64,000 bases of DNA from HyVt-105 sp049975425 (lineage in GTDB: Bacteria; Bacteroidota; Bacteroidia; Bacteroidales; VadinHA17): NCBI GenBank assembly GCA_049975425.1, contig JBNGDI010000013.1, positions 12,082 to 76,081 of the forward strand. Reading direction: 5' to 3'. How positions within the stretch are numbered: position 1 is the first letter of the stretch; each line of letters starts with the position of its first letter. Below, in pieces: positions 34,542 to 43,743 of this stretch. The translations under genes were made by a program, and so were the position numbers. The notes below the pieces were generated by a model. That model was not told the DNA's origin, did no database searches, and saw nothing but the letters and a program-made list of their open reading frames with translations.

Positions 34542-35585
34542 CTACTCAGTACCCTGAGCTTCTTCCTGGAAACCGATTATTTTTTCAGCCGCCTCTCCCA
34601 TGGTAAAAACATCTATCTCCCCGGTCTTTCTCAGTTCCGCCAAATAAGCCATAACCTGCGGAAATACCTCTTTCAGGTACCAGGGTGACATGGAAGGATG
34701 GAACCATAAATGGCATGAACTTTTATACCGGATCGCCCTGACAATGTGTGATTTTGCCACATTGAAGCAGGTGGCGGCATTCCAGTTGTATTCTCTTTCA
34801 CCCAGACAATAGCTGCTGGGAAATGCAACCAGCCCGAAGCGATCGACAGAAGGCATATCAATATCATAAACCCCGTTGTATCGGTAGCATATGAATCCTT
34901 CTTTTTTCAGGGTTTCATAATTACCGGCTGTACCTCCGGCAAAAACCATACTCCTGATTTTCAAGCCCTTTCTGCCGGCATGTTTCTTGCACTCTTTGAG
35001 TTCAGCCAATGCAAGCGATGGCGGACAGTTTCGATAAGTAAAATCGGTGTGCGAGAACGTGTGGCAACCGATTTCATGGCCGGCCTTTGCATGAATAATC
35101 AGATCCACCAGGTCGGGAGCATACCAGGCCGGCGCTTTCTTATAATCAGAACAGGGATCGTGCTGATACCAGTCCCCTTCCTGGAATCTCCAGTTCTTGT
35201 TCTCAAAAAAATCAGGCCTGGGCATGTTGCTGTGGGGCATCCCGTTTTCCTTTTTACATCCCTCCAAAAATAAATGCCCCACAGTGGCCCATGTCACCGG
35301 GATGCGGTATTTATCCAGTTGCCTGACAATTTCGGGAACGTTCTCTCTTTCCTGTATCCCGATGGGTTCCGCATCACTGGCACTCTTTTTTGAAAACCTG
35401 AATGCCCAGGCCATTTCGAAATCGGCTGATAATATGACCATGGCCCTCCCAAATGGAGACCGTGCATGTTTGTTCACCGTTGGTTTTATCCCCCATCTGT
35501 AAAGATTACCGGAAACCATTCCCTGGATCATCACCGGTAAATGATAATAGATTCTCCTGTACCCGGATTTAATTATTTTCATCAT
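34542..35585 (-). CDS. Polysaccharide deacetylase (CE4-like, variant metal motif)
   Basis: 347 residues. The NodB-like homology starts with AMVILSADFEMAWAFRF (about residue 48), where SADFE replaces the usual TFDDG. The second metal motif is GHEIGCHTFSHTDFTYRN (about 170), with the HxxxH pair intact. A final substrate motif is seen in SSCHLWFHPSMSPW. CE4 enzymes remove acetyl groups from GlcNAc-type sugars using a divalent metal held by one Asp and two His. The change in motif 1 keeps one Asp (ADFE), so activity is possible. A precursor or polymer N-deacetylation role fits the FucNAc-containing locus. No signal peptide is obvious. Confidence 0.82.
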   Translation of the reverse strand: MMKIIKSGYRRIYYHLPVMIQGMVSGNLYRWGIKPTVNKHARSPFGRAMVILSADFEMAWAFRFSKKSASDAEPIGIQERENVPEIVRQLDKYRIPVTWATVGHLFLEGCKKENGMPHSNMPRPDFFENKNWRFQEGDWYQHDPCSDYKKAPAWYAPDLVDLIIHAKAGHEIGCHTFSHTDFTYRNCPPSLALAELKECKKHAGRKGLKIRSMVFAGGTAGNYETLKKEGFICYRYNGVYDIDMPSVDRFGLVAFPSSYCLGEREYNWNAATCFNVAKSHIVRAIRYKSSCHLWFHPSMSPWYLKEVFPQVMAYLAELRKTGEIDVFTMGEAAEKIIGFQEEAQGTE

Positions 35586-35607
35586 ATAAAAATTTTCAGA
35601 TCAAAGT

Positions 35608-36858
35608 TTACAGTTCACCTGGACAGTGTAAAAAATATTTATCAATCCATTCTAAGATTTTTTTCGTCTCAAGCTTGTTATTAAAATGGTTCAAAGCCGT
35701 TTTCCTCCCCTCCATTCCAATTTTAGCAGCTTTCTCAGGATTACTTAACGCCTCCCGTATTTTCGCTGACAGACTTGCCATATCTCCAGGAACAGCCAGG
35801 TATGCATTTTTGTTGTCCACTAAATAATGAGGAATTTCTCCAACCGAAGTAGCCACTACCGGGTTTGCAGTGATCAGGTATTCGCCGAGTTTTGTCGGAA
35901 ACCCGTATTGGGCCTGAAGGCTTTCCGGTCGTGCCAGCACCAGTAAGGCCGATTTAGCTAATTCGGCCGCGACCACCTCATGTGGCTGGGGGCCTCGAAA
36001 AATCACGTGTTCAGTTAATGTTTCCTGAACCACCAGGTCTCTCAAATCTCTTTCAATACGATTTATCTTGGCCATTCCTATTAACTGGAGCCGGTATTCA
36101 GAAAAATCTTTTACAACCATTTGAATGGCTTTAACTAAAATATCTACCCCGTCATTATCAAAAATTCCGCAATAAGTAATCTTCTTCGATCGGTTTTCCC
36201 TTTGTGGCAAATTTTCAGTATCAACAAGGATCGGTACATAATGCAAATATTTTCCGGGATAATTTTCGTGGAAATATCCCATCAATTTTTTTGTTATCAA
36301 CAGGAAACCATCAAACAAATGATAATGAATATGTTTGAAAATAAATCCTGCCACCCTGTTTTTTGAAGCCAGTCGTACGCTGATATGTTCATTCTCTTCC
36401 TTCACCAGTAAACCCTTCTGAATATGGGTGCTAATTCTAAGTATAAAAGCTGTTGCCGTGGACAAGCCATAATAAATAACCACGGTTCTGTTATCAAAAT
36501 TCGACAGACTCCATGATAATAATTTCAGACCATTCCATACACTGTCCATTTTCCTTTTCAGCAGGTACCTCGATTTAATGGTCGAGTGCGGAATATAACG
36601 GAATGTTATTCCCCTGTACTCGCCTCTGGTGGCCTTGTTGATCACATTTTTCCCACACTCGGTTTTTTTACTGCAAACAACCATTACCTGACATCCATTG
36701 GTAATGAAACCTCTGGCGTAGGCAATCACCCGGTGTGTTGCGGCAAGACCTGCAGGAAAAGGATTATCCGTAACGATCAGAATCTTATGATGGGGGTTTT
36801 TCAATAAGGGAAAAAGGTTATGTGAAAGTGGAAAATTTAAATGTAGAAAAAAAATCAA
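35608..36858 (-). CDS. GT4 family glycosyltransferase
   Basis: 416 residues. The N-terminal half has IVTDNPFPAGLAATHRVIAYARG (quoted in part) with a glycine loop at about residues 31-45. The C-terminal half has ITYCGIFDNDGVDILVKAI and ARPESLQAQYGFPTKLGEYL, a GT4 variant donor motif (GFPTKLGEYL) also seen in the GT4 at 42550. Its start overlaps the stop of the CapA-like gene by 4 bp, so the two are translationally coupled. Donor and linkage are unknown. The shared GFPTKLGEYL motif suggests the two transferases are close paralogues within the locus. Confidence 0.87.
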   Translation of the reverse strand: MIFFLHLNFPLSHNLFPLLKNPHHKILIVTDNPFPAGLAATHRVIAYARGFITNGCQVMVVCSKKTECGKNVINKATRGEYRGITFRYIPHSTIKSRYLLKRKMDSVWNGLKLLSWSLSNFDNRTVVIYYGLSTATAFILRISTHIQKGLLVKEENEHISVRLASKNRVAGFIFKHIHYHLFDGFLLITKKLMGYFHENYPGKYLHYVPILVDTENLPQRENRSKKITYCGIFDNDGVDILVKAIQMVVKDFSEYRLQLIGMAKINRIERDLRDLVVQETLTEHVIFRGPQPHEVVAAELAKSALLVLARPESLQAQYGFPTKLGEYLITANPVVATSVGEIPHYLVDNKNAYLAVPGDMASLSAKIREALSNPEKAAKIGMEGRKTALNHFNNKLETKKILEWIDKYFLHCPGEL

Positions 36859-38048
36859 TTGGTTCGGACTTCGTTCTCAAGTATTTCTGTCATGACATCC
36901 CGGTGTGCCTGGCACCTGAATTGATTTAACAGACGCAATAACCTGATCCGTTTAAAAAATAATCGTTGAAAAATCTTTATATGCAAAAGTTTCCGCTTAT
37001 ACCTGCTATTACTTAAAAAAACCGCCAGATAGTTTTTTCTCTGGATTCTGCTATATTGTTGAAATTGCTCTTGTAATTTTGTGTCATGTGCAATTACCTG
37101 ATTATATTCGGATATTATATTCTCAAATTCACCTGTCTCTTTTATATTCAATAGTCTTATACCATATCCGTCAGCAAACTGTGAATACGGAATCAGAAAA
37201 ATTTCAGAGATTGATTTTTCTGATATTTTCAGATAAACAGTAAATCCCCTGTACCACATGTCACTGCGTTCCGGCGCATCAAAGAGAAAATTTCCCAGAC
37301 TGTAAAAAATGGGGACTCCATGGTATATTTCATATCCGGAGAATACATGCGGGTGATGCCCAATGATCACATCCACACCAAGGTCGGCATAGAAACGGTA
37401 TAATTTTACCATGCGGGGACTTGGGAAAGGATACATTTCATGTCCCCCGTGAATGATGAGGATAATCAGATCAGTATTGGAGCGAATATCTTTTATCTGG
37501 TAATAGTTCGTTATTTCATCGATTGGTGCAGCACCTGCTGTATGATCGGATGCAATGGAAAACTCATGTTCACAAATATTAATAATCCCTATTCTATGAC
37601 CTTTTTTATTGATTATCAGTGGCTTTCTGGCTTGGTTCAGGGAATTTCCCGCGCCAACGTATTTTATTTCTGCAGCATTCAAATATTGCAAAGTATCTAT
37701 CAATCCCTCATTCCCATAATCCATGATGTGATTATTTGCCAGACAGGCAATTTCGATATTCCCATAACGTAAAGCCTTGGCAGTGGCAGGAGGAGCTTTC
37801 AGGGCCGGACCAGATTTGTTTATCTCCCTCTCCCTGTCGGTCAGGGGACATTCCAGATTGGTGACAACCATATCTGCCTTATGAAGAACCGGAAGAAAAT
37901 CATTAAACAGGGCTTGGTAGTCATTCTGAAGTATCAGGCTGCGCGCAGACCTGTGAGGGTAAAAATCTCCGGTAAATAACAAACCCAGTGATTCTTCCCT
38001 GCGGTTCTTATCCAACAATGCCATATCATTAAGTATTCTAATGTTCAT
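36855..38048 (-). CDS. CapA-like poly-gamma-glutamate-type metallophosphoesterase
   Basis: 397 residues of the PGA_cap family. Motifs: LLFTGDFYPHRS (about residue 22, the GD metal ligand), VVTNLECPLTD, ACLANNHIMDYGNEG (NNH), IIHGGHEMYP (HGGxE) and IIGHHPHVFSGYE (GHHPH). The family, named after a Bacillus capsule protein, has a calcineurin-like di-metal centre and often a role in attaching or releasing polymers. No transmembrane helix or signal peptide is visible, so it should act in the cytoplasm. The C-terminal ~100 residues are basic and unusual. It overlaps the following GT4 by 4 bp, implying close co-expression. Confidence 0.88.
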   Translation of the reverse strand: MNIRILNDMALLDKNRREESLGLLFTGDFYPHRSARSLILQNDYQALFNDFLPVLHKADMVVTNLECPLTDREREINKSGPALKAPPATAKALRYGNIEIACLANNHIMDYGNEGLIDTLQYLNAAEIKYVGAGNSLNQARKPLIINKKGHRIGIINICEHEFSIASDHTAGAAPIDEITNYYQIKDIRSNTDLIILIIHGGHEMYPFPSPRMVKLYRFYADLGVDVIIGHHPHVFSGYEIYHGVPIFYSLGNFLFDAPERSDMWYRGFTVYLKISEKSISEIFLIPYSQFADGYGIRLLNIKETGEFENIISEYNQVIAHDTKLQEQFQQYSRIQRKNYLAVFLSNSRYKRKLLHIKIFQRLFFKRIRLLRLLNQFRCQAHRDVMTEILENEVRTN

Positions 38049-38136
38049 ATCTGAGTTTGTTACTACATGGATAGATATATTTTGAAATATTTAATTAGAT
38101 CATTTCTCTTATTTCCTCACAGATTTTCAGTTTATT

Positions 38137-39159
38137 TCAGGAAATATCCGGATGTTTCAGTCCCGGCACATTCATCTGATCCAACAGGCAAAAATACTGA
38201 GGCCAGAAAGGGCCATGATGCCAGCGAAGCTCATGGTCCCAGTATCCCTCCAACACATCCGCATCCGAAGGAATGGCAAATGTCAGGTCAGTAATATAGG
38301 GCTGTTTTTTTTCATCGAACACAAATATAAATGTTGTGTACTGAGCCTTTAACTGCCTGGCAACAGTCAATGCCATTTCAATCGATTTTCTTTCCAGTGG
38401 GGAATTGTCTTCCTGTCTGCCCGATGTGGGGTAATCACCATCATGTGAGCGCAATAAAAATGCCCGGTTGCCGATAACCAGAATTCTTGTCTCAAATATT
38501 CTATCCGGAATGTATTGCTGAAACAGCACATAATTTTTATGCCGGTCCCATATGGATTCAGATGCTTCTGAAATAATGTACTGCAATTCAGATGATATAT
38601 TTTTCAACATCTGGTCCGGATAGGTTTTGAATTTCTGACAGGTGTATAAAGGTGTGCTACCGGTACTGCCCCCTTTGCCAAACATACGGCGGACTAACAT
38701 TTCAGCCTGTTTCCTGCTGCGTATTATGATTGAGTTCTGAGCACCGCTTCCAGCCCTGAGCTTAAAGACAAGGGGCATTGAAGCATGTTTTATCCATTCC
38801 AGGGCCCTTGATCTGTGCCAGAAGATGGAGGTGTCAGGGATGGGTGCCCCGGCTTGCCTTAATAGATAATAGCTTTTGATCCTGTCATCATAGGGCCAGA
38901 ATGTTGGCATATCGGGAATGCATTTTACCTGACTGCACTGATCAATGACCGGCAAAACTGAACGCGCCACTTCTTTTACCAACGTATACTCCTGTGCAAC
39001 ATAAATCAAGAGATCCAGGTTCCCCAGACGGTCCCAGAAACCGGCCTCATGAATTGACAACCGGACACATTGTACGCCATTGTATGCCAGTATTCTCTCG
39101 TATTTCCTTACTTCCGGTGAATACTGGTTCGATTCAATCTCAATTATTCCTGCAAGCAC
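38137..39159 (-). CDS. ATP-grasp-like protein with altered catalytic residues (paralogue A)
   Basis: 340 residues, clearly related to the genes at 41418 and 54205. Shared landmarks are YDDRIKSYYLLRQAGAPIP (about 89-107), MPLVFKLRAGSGAQNSIII (about 129-147), a nucleotide-binding lid, and YVLFQQYIPDRIFETRILVI (about 211-230). ATP-grasp enzymes join a carboxylate to an amine or thiol using ATP. Here the positions that carry RASGSG, FDFLYD and EISYSFP in the sister proteins read PTSGRQ, FIFVFD and TDLTFAIP. The equivalents of the metal-binding Asp and Glu are therefore replaced. The protein may be inactive or regulatory. It follows the CapA-like and GT4 genes in the minus-strand cluster. Confidence 0.72.
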   Translation of the reverse strand: MLAGIIEIESNQYSPEVRKYERILAYNGVQCVRLSIHEAGFWDRLGNLDLLIYVAQEYTLVKEVARSVLPVIDQCSQVKCIPDMPTFWPYDDRIKSYYLLRQAGAPIPDTSIFWHRSRALEWIKHASMPLVFKLRAGSGAQNSIIIRSRKQAEMLVRRMFGKGGSTGSTPLYTCQKFKTYPDQMLKNISSELQYIISEASESIWDRHKNYVLFQQYIPDRIFETRILVIGNRAFLLRSHDGDYPTSGRQEDNSPLERKSIEMALTVARQLKAQYTTFIFVFDEKKQPYITDLTFAIPSDADVLEGYWDHELRWHHGPFWPQYFCLLDQMNVPGLKHPDIS

Positions 39160-39261
39160 CCGGATACCCTGTTTTATTATTAATCCTGAATCTCATAATG
39201 ATAATTTTTCAATTCCGGTTTTTATCAAAAAAAGAAAAATACCGGATTCAATCAATCTGTC

Positions 39262-40143
39262 CTATATACCGTGCCTCAATTGGATCAGGTTTTTCAATGA
39301 AAAACCATAATCGACTTTCTGCTTCTTAAGCAACTTAATCGGCATATATGACACCTGCACATATTTTCGCAGGGGCCCGATAACGTAAAATGGATATTTG
39401 ACTTTACCTGCTTCCCAGCCATAAGCATTCAGTCTTTTCCTGGCTGTAGGAACAAGAACGGTCATTTCCTCCTCCAGCCTGAGCACCAGGGAAGGGTCTA
39501 TTTCACCCAGCCGGGTAATCAAGCCAACGCGCTCCAGTGGATCCATAAAACGCGGATCAGCACTCATAGCGGCCACTCCAAAATGTATTCTGTGCTTTAT
39601 CAGATTCCTTATCGCCTGAAAAGGATACTCATACGCTTCGGGAATAGCACCGGTCTTTTTGCTGAAAGCTTCCGGGGTGCCTGCCTTGAGATCGATTCTG
39701 ACATAGATTTTTTTATAAGCCGATAAATCTCTCACATAGCTTTCGTCATATCCCAGCAAGATGCCGTTTGTTTCGAGAACAAACTGCCCGACATCAGATT
39801 TTTCAGTAATTTCTATCAATTCCATTAAATGATCCCGGCACAGGGTTGGTTCGCCGTCGGATATGCGGATTTTATCCATTCCGGTATGGCGCTCCAGGAT
39901 TGCCTGCAATTTGTTGAACACTTCACCCGGTGAATAAAAATCCCGTGCCAGTTCGTTATTGTCACGGGTTTCATGGGCCCAGCAAAATACACAGCGAAGA
40001 TTACAGCCAACGGCATATCCTGTTGCCACACCCGTTTTGTAATCCGGTGTTGTTCCGAATCTCAGGTATTTTCTTTGGTTTCCCCGGCACACCGCATTTT
40101 CTGTTTTTTTGGCCAGTTCGATCGGATCAATCAGGCTTTTCAT
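39262..40143 (-). CDS. Radical SAM protein
   Basis: 293 residues. The cluster motif is YAVGCNLRCVFCWAHETR (about residue 44-61), the CxxxCxxC that holds the [4Fe-4S] cluster for SAM cleavage. Further family motifs are KIRISDGEPTLCRDH (GEPT in place of GGEP) and FVLETNGILLGYD (SAM-binding). Beyond the core the sequence has MTVLVPTARKRLNAYGW and no auxiliary cluster cysteines, so it is a short single-cluster enzyme. It could carry out a radical modification of a sugar or peptide, and its place between the FemAB-like gene and ATP-grasp paralogue A hints at a shared substrate, but no product can be assigned. The leading residues 1-30 (ENAVCRGNQRKY) include an extra Cys. Confidence 0.86.
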   Translation of the reverse strand: MKSLIDPIELAKKTENAVCRGNQRKYLRFGTTPDYKTGVATGYAVGCNLRCVFCWAHETRDNNELARDFYSPGEVFNKLQAILERHTGMDKIRISDGEPTLCRDHLMELIEITEKSDVGQFVLETNGILLGYDESYVRDLSAYKKIYVRIDLKAGTPEAFSKKTGAIPEAYEYPFQAIRNLIKHRIHFGVAAMSADPRFMDPLERVGLITRLGEIDPSLVLRLEEEMTVLVPTARKRLNAYGWEAGKVKYPFYVIGPLRKYVQVSYMPIKLLKKQKVDYGFSLKNLIQLRHGI

Positions 40144-40177
40144 TTATTTTTTATTTTCAATAAAATTAAGAATTATA

Positions 40178-41260
40178 TCATAATATACTACTGTCAGGAG
40201 TTAATATCCTCTCCATCACTTTTCTTAAAACTTTTTTACAAAGTCTGAAAAAAGGACGATCGGGAAGATTTCTTCTCAGGATCAGCATTGGATTAAACAA
40301 TGTCCACGGCAACAAAAGGAAATCTGTTGATTCTTCACATAAATCGATAACATCGGTTCCCAGGCTTCTCTTAAAATGCACGATTCCTGCATTTTTCTTT
40401 CCTGCAGGAACACCCCCCAGGTTCAGATGCCTGTATCCTTTTTCCTTCAATGCAACAGCTATTTCATACAACAGATATGCTGACACATCCTGTTCATAGC
40501 CTCTGGCTGTGGTTCCGGTCAAAACAGCATATGATTCATTCATGTGATGAAAAACAAATACCAGGCTTAAAATTCCCTCCTGATCTTCTGCATAGAAAAG
40601 GGAAGCCTTATTGTTTTTTAACAGATACAAAACGGTACTCCGGGTAAAAAAGGGTAGGCTCATGGCATTGTAATCCCCATATCCCCTTTTTTTTCTTCTC
40701 TGCCTGGTTTCTGACAGTAATGCAAACAGAATGTCAACGAATTCAGGCGAGCTGGTAATTCCCGTTTTAATCCCTGCTGAAATGGCTTTCCTGACTGCAC
40801 GCCTTGCATTGCGGTGAAATCCGGCCAGGATCATTTCCTTCTCCCCTTCCATGGATATAATGTACTCTACTCTGCTGTTTGTTTTAAATGCAGTAATTCC
40901 ACTCTGCACAATGCCCCGATCGCCGTAGGACCTGATGATAATTCTCGAAATACGTTTTTCCCTGGCATAATCCAGTAAAGCATGACTGCATTTTTCAATC
41001 ATTCCATTATCCCGGACAACAGGAAGTATCCCTGAATAAAAAAATAACAACTTCAGTTTACCTCCCAGGGCAATAATTTTCAAACCGGATATTCGCGCAA
41101 TCTCCTGATCATCTGTCAAAAAAATGAAATATACCGGGACCCTCCACGATGTTGCCACTGACTGCAGCCAGGCAGCAGACAAAAAAATACTTGCCTGATA
41201 ATCTGCCAGTTCCTTATCCCAGCAATCGGGTTTCTCTATTTCACATACAGTTACTTCCAT
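40178..41260 (-). CDS. FemAB-like aminoacyl/acyl transferase
   Basis: 360 residues with both GNAT-fold halves of the FemAB family. The first half has SAAWLQSVATSWR and FYSGILPVV. The second half contains FHRNARRAVRKAISAGIKTG (about residues 147-166), the N-x-R-R-x-x-RKA signature. The end has HLNLGGVPAGKKNAGIVHFK (about 299-318), the glycine and FK motif. The family adds amino acids to cell-wall precursors from aminoacyl-tRNA, and relatives appear in exopolysaccharide and exosortase loci. Together with the shorter FemAB-like gene at 29755 the locus has two such proteins. Start chosen at MEVTVCEI, with no export signal. Confidence 0.8.
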   Translation of the reverse strand: MEVTVCEIEKPDCWDKELADYQASIFLSAAWLQSVATSWRVPVYFIFLTDDQEIARISGLKIIALGGKLKLLFFYSGILPVVRDNGMIEKCSHALLDYAREKRISRIIIRSYGDRGIVQSGITAFKTNSRVEYIISMEGEKEMILAGFHRNARRAVRKAISAGIKTGITSSPEFVDILFALLSETRQRRKKRGYGDYNAMSLPFFTRSTVLYLLKNNKASLFYAEDQEGILSLVFVFHHMNESYAVLTGTTARGYEQDVSAYLLYEIAVALKEKGYRHLNLGGVPAGKKNAGIVHFKRSLGTDVIDLCEESTDFLLLPWTLFNPMLILRRNLPDRPFFRLCKKVLRKVMERILTPDSSIL

Positions 41261-41417
41261 AAAACAGTTCTCTTTCCTGAGGGATGACAGCCTTTAGCCC
41301 CATTCCATTAAGAAGAGATTGAGAAATAAGAACCATTTGAATTCCCGGTCACTTCAAGTAATGATGGAAATATCGCTATGCCTGCTGTTGCCAGTTTCAG
41401 TGAAAAAGGAGGTCTTA

Positions 41418-42539
41418 TCACACAATCTGATATCCCTTTTTTTGCTTTTTCAGATACTTATGTTTCCATTTCTTTATTCCCTTTCTGACAAGCCTGATAT
41501 GATCGGGTTGTTGCAGATCAGGTAATCCCAGAAGATCCATCAGATGAAAATATTCTGCCCAGTAATGCCCTGTATGGTGCTCAAAATTCCTGTCGAAATA
41601 ACCGGGTTCTTCGTACTGGTCAATACAGGGATATGTATATGATATCTCAGAAATGACGGGATCACCATGGACATTGTACAAAAAATCATATGCCATGGAT
41701 TGAAATCCCAGCGTATCGGATATCTTAAAAGCAATTTCCAGGCAACGTTTATCAATTTTCGACCGGTCAAGATCGTACCTGCCGCTGCCTGAAGCCCGGA
41801 AATCCTGCTGCCTGTTATAACGTATCAACGCATAAGCCCTGTCACCGATAACCGTAACCCGGGTATCGTACAGGTTATCCGGCTGATACTCCTGAAACAG
41901 CACATAGTTTTTATGAATCTCCCAGTAGGGTGACATATCCACACCCCGGATAAACCTGTAGCCACGCAGGACCTGATCCCAGAGGAATTCGTTATATCCC
42001 TGTCCCCTGAGGCGGTTCTTCATAAAAAAGAAGGTTTTGTCAGGGTCAATTCCCTTATCAAACATTCTGTTTGTTAAAAGTTGTGCCTGTTGCCGGTCTT
42101 TAACAAGAACCACATTCTGTGAACGTGAACCCGATTTCAGTTTAAAGACCAGAGGAAAGGATGCCGTTTCTATCCAGTCAAGGGCAGTTTCTTTATCCCA
42201 GAAAACATATGTCTCAATAACCGGAAAACCATGCTTTTTCAGCAAATAATACTCTTTAATCTTATCATCGTACATCCAGCATGTGGCCTGGTTTGGGAAA
42301 CATTTCAGCCCGTAATATTTTTCAATGACCGGGAGAATAGCATTGGCCTGTTCCTTCAGGTCGGTAGCCACATAAAACCTGAAAATAAAATAATCGAGTT
42401 TTTCAACTTGCTCCCAGAAATCTGTATCATTCAGGTTCAGTTTGATATACTCTATTTTATTGTATCTCAGTATCTGTTCATAAACCTGCTCAGAATCTGC
42501 GTATTTCCAGGGTCTTCCTATATGTAAACCTACCACCAT
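41418..42539 (-). CDS. ATP-grasp ligase (paralogue B)
   Basis: 373 residues. Landmarks are shared with the genes at 38137 and 54205: YDDKIKEYYLLKKHGFPVI (about residues 90-108), FPLVFKLKSGSRSQNVVLV (about 129-147), YVLFQEYQPDNLYDTRVTVI (about 210-229), QQDFRASGSGRYDLD (about 245), AYDFLYNVHGDPVISEISYTYP (the metal-binding Asp and Glu, about 282-303). The C-terminal 30 residues are strongly basic (RKGIKKWKHKYLKKQKK). All catalytic landmarks of the fold appear intact, so it may ligate a carboxylate to an amine. It lies 10 bp from the GT4 at 42550 on the same strand, so co-expression is expected. Confidence 0.82.
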   Translation of the reverse strand: MVVGLHIGRPWKYADSEQVYEQILRYNKIEYIKLNLNDTDFWEQVEKLDYFIFRFYVATDLKEQANAILPVIEKYYGLKCFPNQATCWMYDDKIKEYYLLKKHGFPVIETYVFWDKETALDWIETASFPLVFKLKSGSRSQNVVLVKDRQQAQLLTNRMFDKGIDPDKTFFFMKNRLRGQGYNEFLWDQVLRGYRFIRGVDMSPYWEIHKNYVLFQEYQPDNLYDTRVTVIGDRAYALIRYNRQQDFRASGSGRYDLDRSKIDKRCLEIAFKISDTLGFQSMAYDFLYNVHGDPVISEISYTYPCIDQYEEPGYFDRNFEHHTGHYWAEYFHLMDLLGLPDLQQPDHIRLVRKGIKKWKHKYLKKQKKGYQIV

Positions 42540-42549
42540 CAGAGTTGAT

Positions 42550-43743
42550 CTATTTAAAAGAATTAAAAAAATATTTGATACGGTTCACATGAGAAAAATA
42601 ATCAAAATGATGTCTGGCGGTTCTTTTTCCCTCCATCCCGATGCGCTTTGCTTCAGAATAATTGCTTAATGCCTGCCTGATTTTATCTGCCAGATCTTCC
42701 GCATTACCCGGTTTCACGAAGTAGGCATCTTGCCCGTCACACAGGTATTCTGAAATTTCTCCCACATCGGACACCACCACCGGATTGCCGGAAGCCAGGT
42801 ATTCGCCTAATTTGGTAGGGAACCCACCCTCGGATTGTTTGCTCTCAGGCCGGGCAAGTATCAGCAACGATGCCCGACAGATAAAATCCGGAATTTCATT
42901 TCTGTTTTTTTCACCCATAAAAGTTACCCTTTCTGTAATCTGGAGATCTGAACACAAATTGCAGAGGAATTCCTTTTCTTTCTCATTTTCTGTAGTACCC
43001 ACTATTCTGAGTCCATATTCCGGAAATTCATTGTGAATCAAATGAAAAGCCCTGATCAGAATATCCAGCCCGTCTTTCTTGCAACTCAGGCTGCCCACAT
43101 AGCCGATATAATTTTCCGTTTTGCCGGTATTACAATCAAATCGCTGGAAATCGACAGTCATCGGAACCTTTAGAAATGCACAGTTTTTTTTAGTGTAATT
43201 CTTGTAAAAACGCATTAATGAACCGGTCATAATCACCATGCCATCAAAAATTTTGAAACACCACGGCAAAATCAATACCTTATAAATAAACGTTTTATAT
43301 TTTCGTGGCTGTCTGATCAATAATGGGTATTCACTTCTCTCATTGACATACTTCAGATTGTATATTTTTTTTTGTGCGAAATAGAATAAATGATCAGAAA
43401 GGGATACAGAATAAATATACAAAATAGTTCTTTTCGGAATATAGCTGTGACGTAAAATGTTGATTGAATGAAAATATGTTTTTAAACGCAGCCTGATTTT
43501 TTTTAACCGTGAATCCTTTTCTTTCGACAGGGTAAAACAATTCCTGAACAGAATCCCGTCATATCTGAAAGTACGGTCGGTTATATCAAGCCGTTTCCAG
43601 TCGGCCTCCCGGTTCATTGGCCTGATCATGATAACATCCGCAGGAAACCCTGCTTCCTGCACGGCTTTCACCATCGTAATAAACCGGTTAAAGGGGGCAG
43701 ACACCAGGTCTATCCCGCCGATCAGGAAAATCACTTTATTCAT
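42550..43743 (-). CDS. GT4 family glycosyltransferase
   Basis: 397 residues. The acceptor half starts MNKVIFLIGGIDLVSAPFNR. The donor half has NYIGYVGSLSCKKDGLDILI and RPESKQSEGGFPTKLGEYLA followed by SGNPVVVSDVGE, a GT4 variant shared with the transferase at 35608. It overlaps the 2-epimerase gene by 8 bp (43736-43743), a sign of operon packing, and lies 10 bp upstream of ATP-grasp paralogue B. It may transfer the FucNAc made by the neighbouring Cap enzymes, an inference from position only. Confidence 0.88.
   Translation of the reverse strand: MNKVIFLIGGIDLVSAPFNRFITMVKAVQEAGFPADVIMIRPMNREADWKRLDITDRTFRYDGILFRNCFTLSKEKDSRLKKIRLRLKTYFHSINILRHSYIPKRTILYIYSVSLSDHLFYFAQKKIYNLKYVNERSEYPLLIRQPRKYKTFIYKVLILPWCFKIFDGMVIMTGSLMRFYKNYTKKNCAFLKVPMTVDFQRFDCNTGKTENYIGYVGSLSCKKDGLDILIRAFHLIHNEFPEYGLRIVGTTENEKEKEFLCNLCSDLQITERVTFMGEKNRNEIPDFICRASLLILARPESKQSEGGFPTKLGEYLASGNPVVVSDVGEISEYLCDGQDAYFVKPGNAEDLADKIRQALSNYSEAKRIGMEGKRTARHHFDYFSHVNRIKYFFNSFK

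Noticed and set aside
38137..42539. A RiPP cluster of the radical SAM plus ATP-grasp type
   Set aside because: No short precursor gene with a leader, protease or peptide exporter was found near these genes. The context is polysaccharide synthesis.
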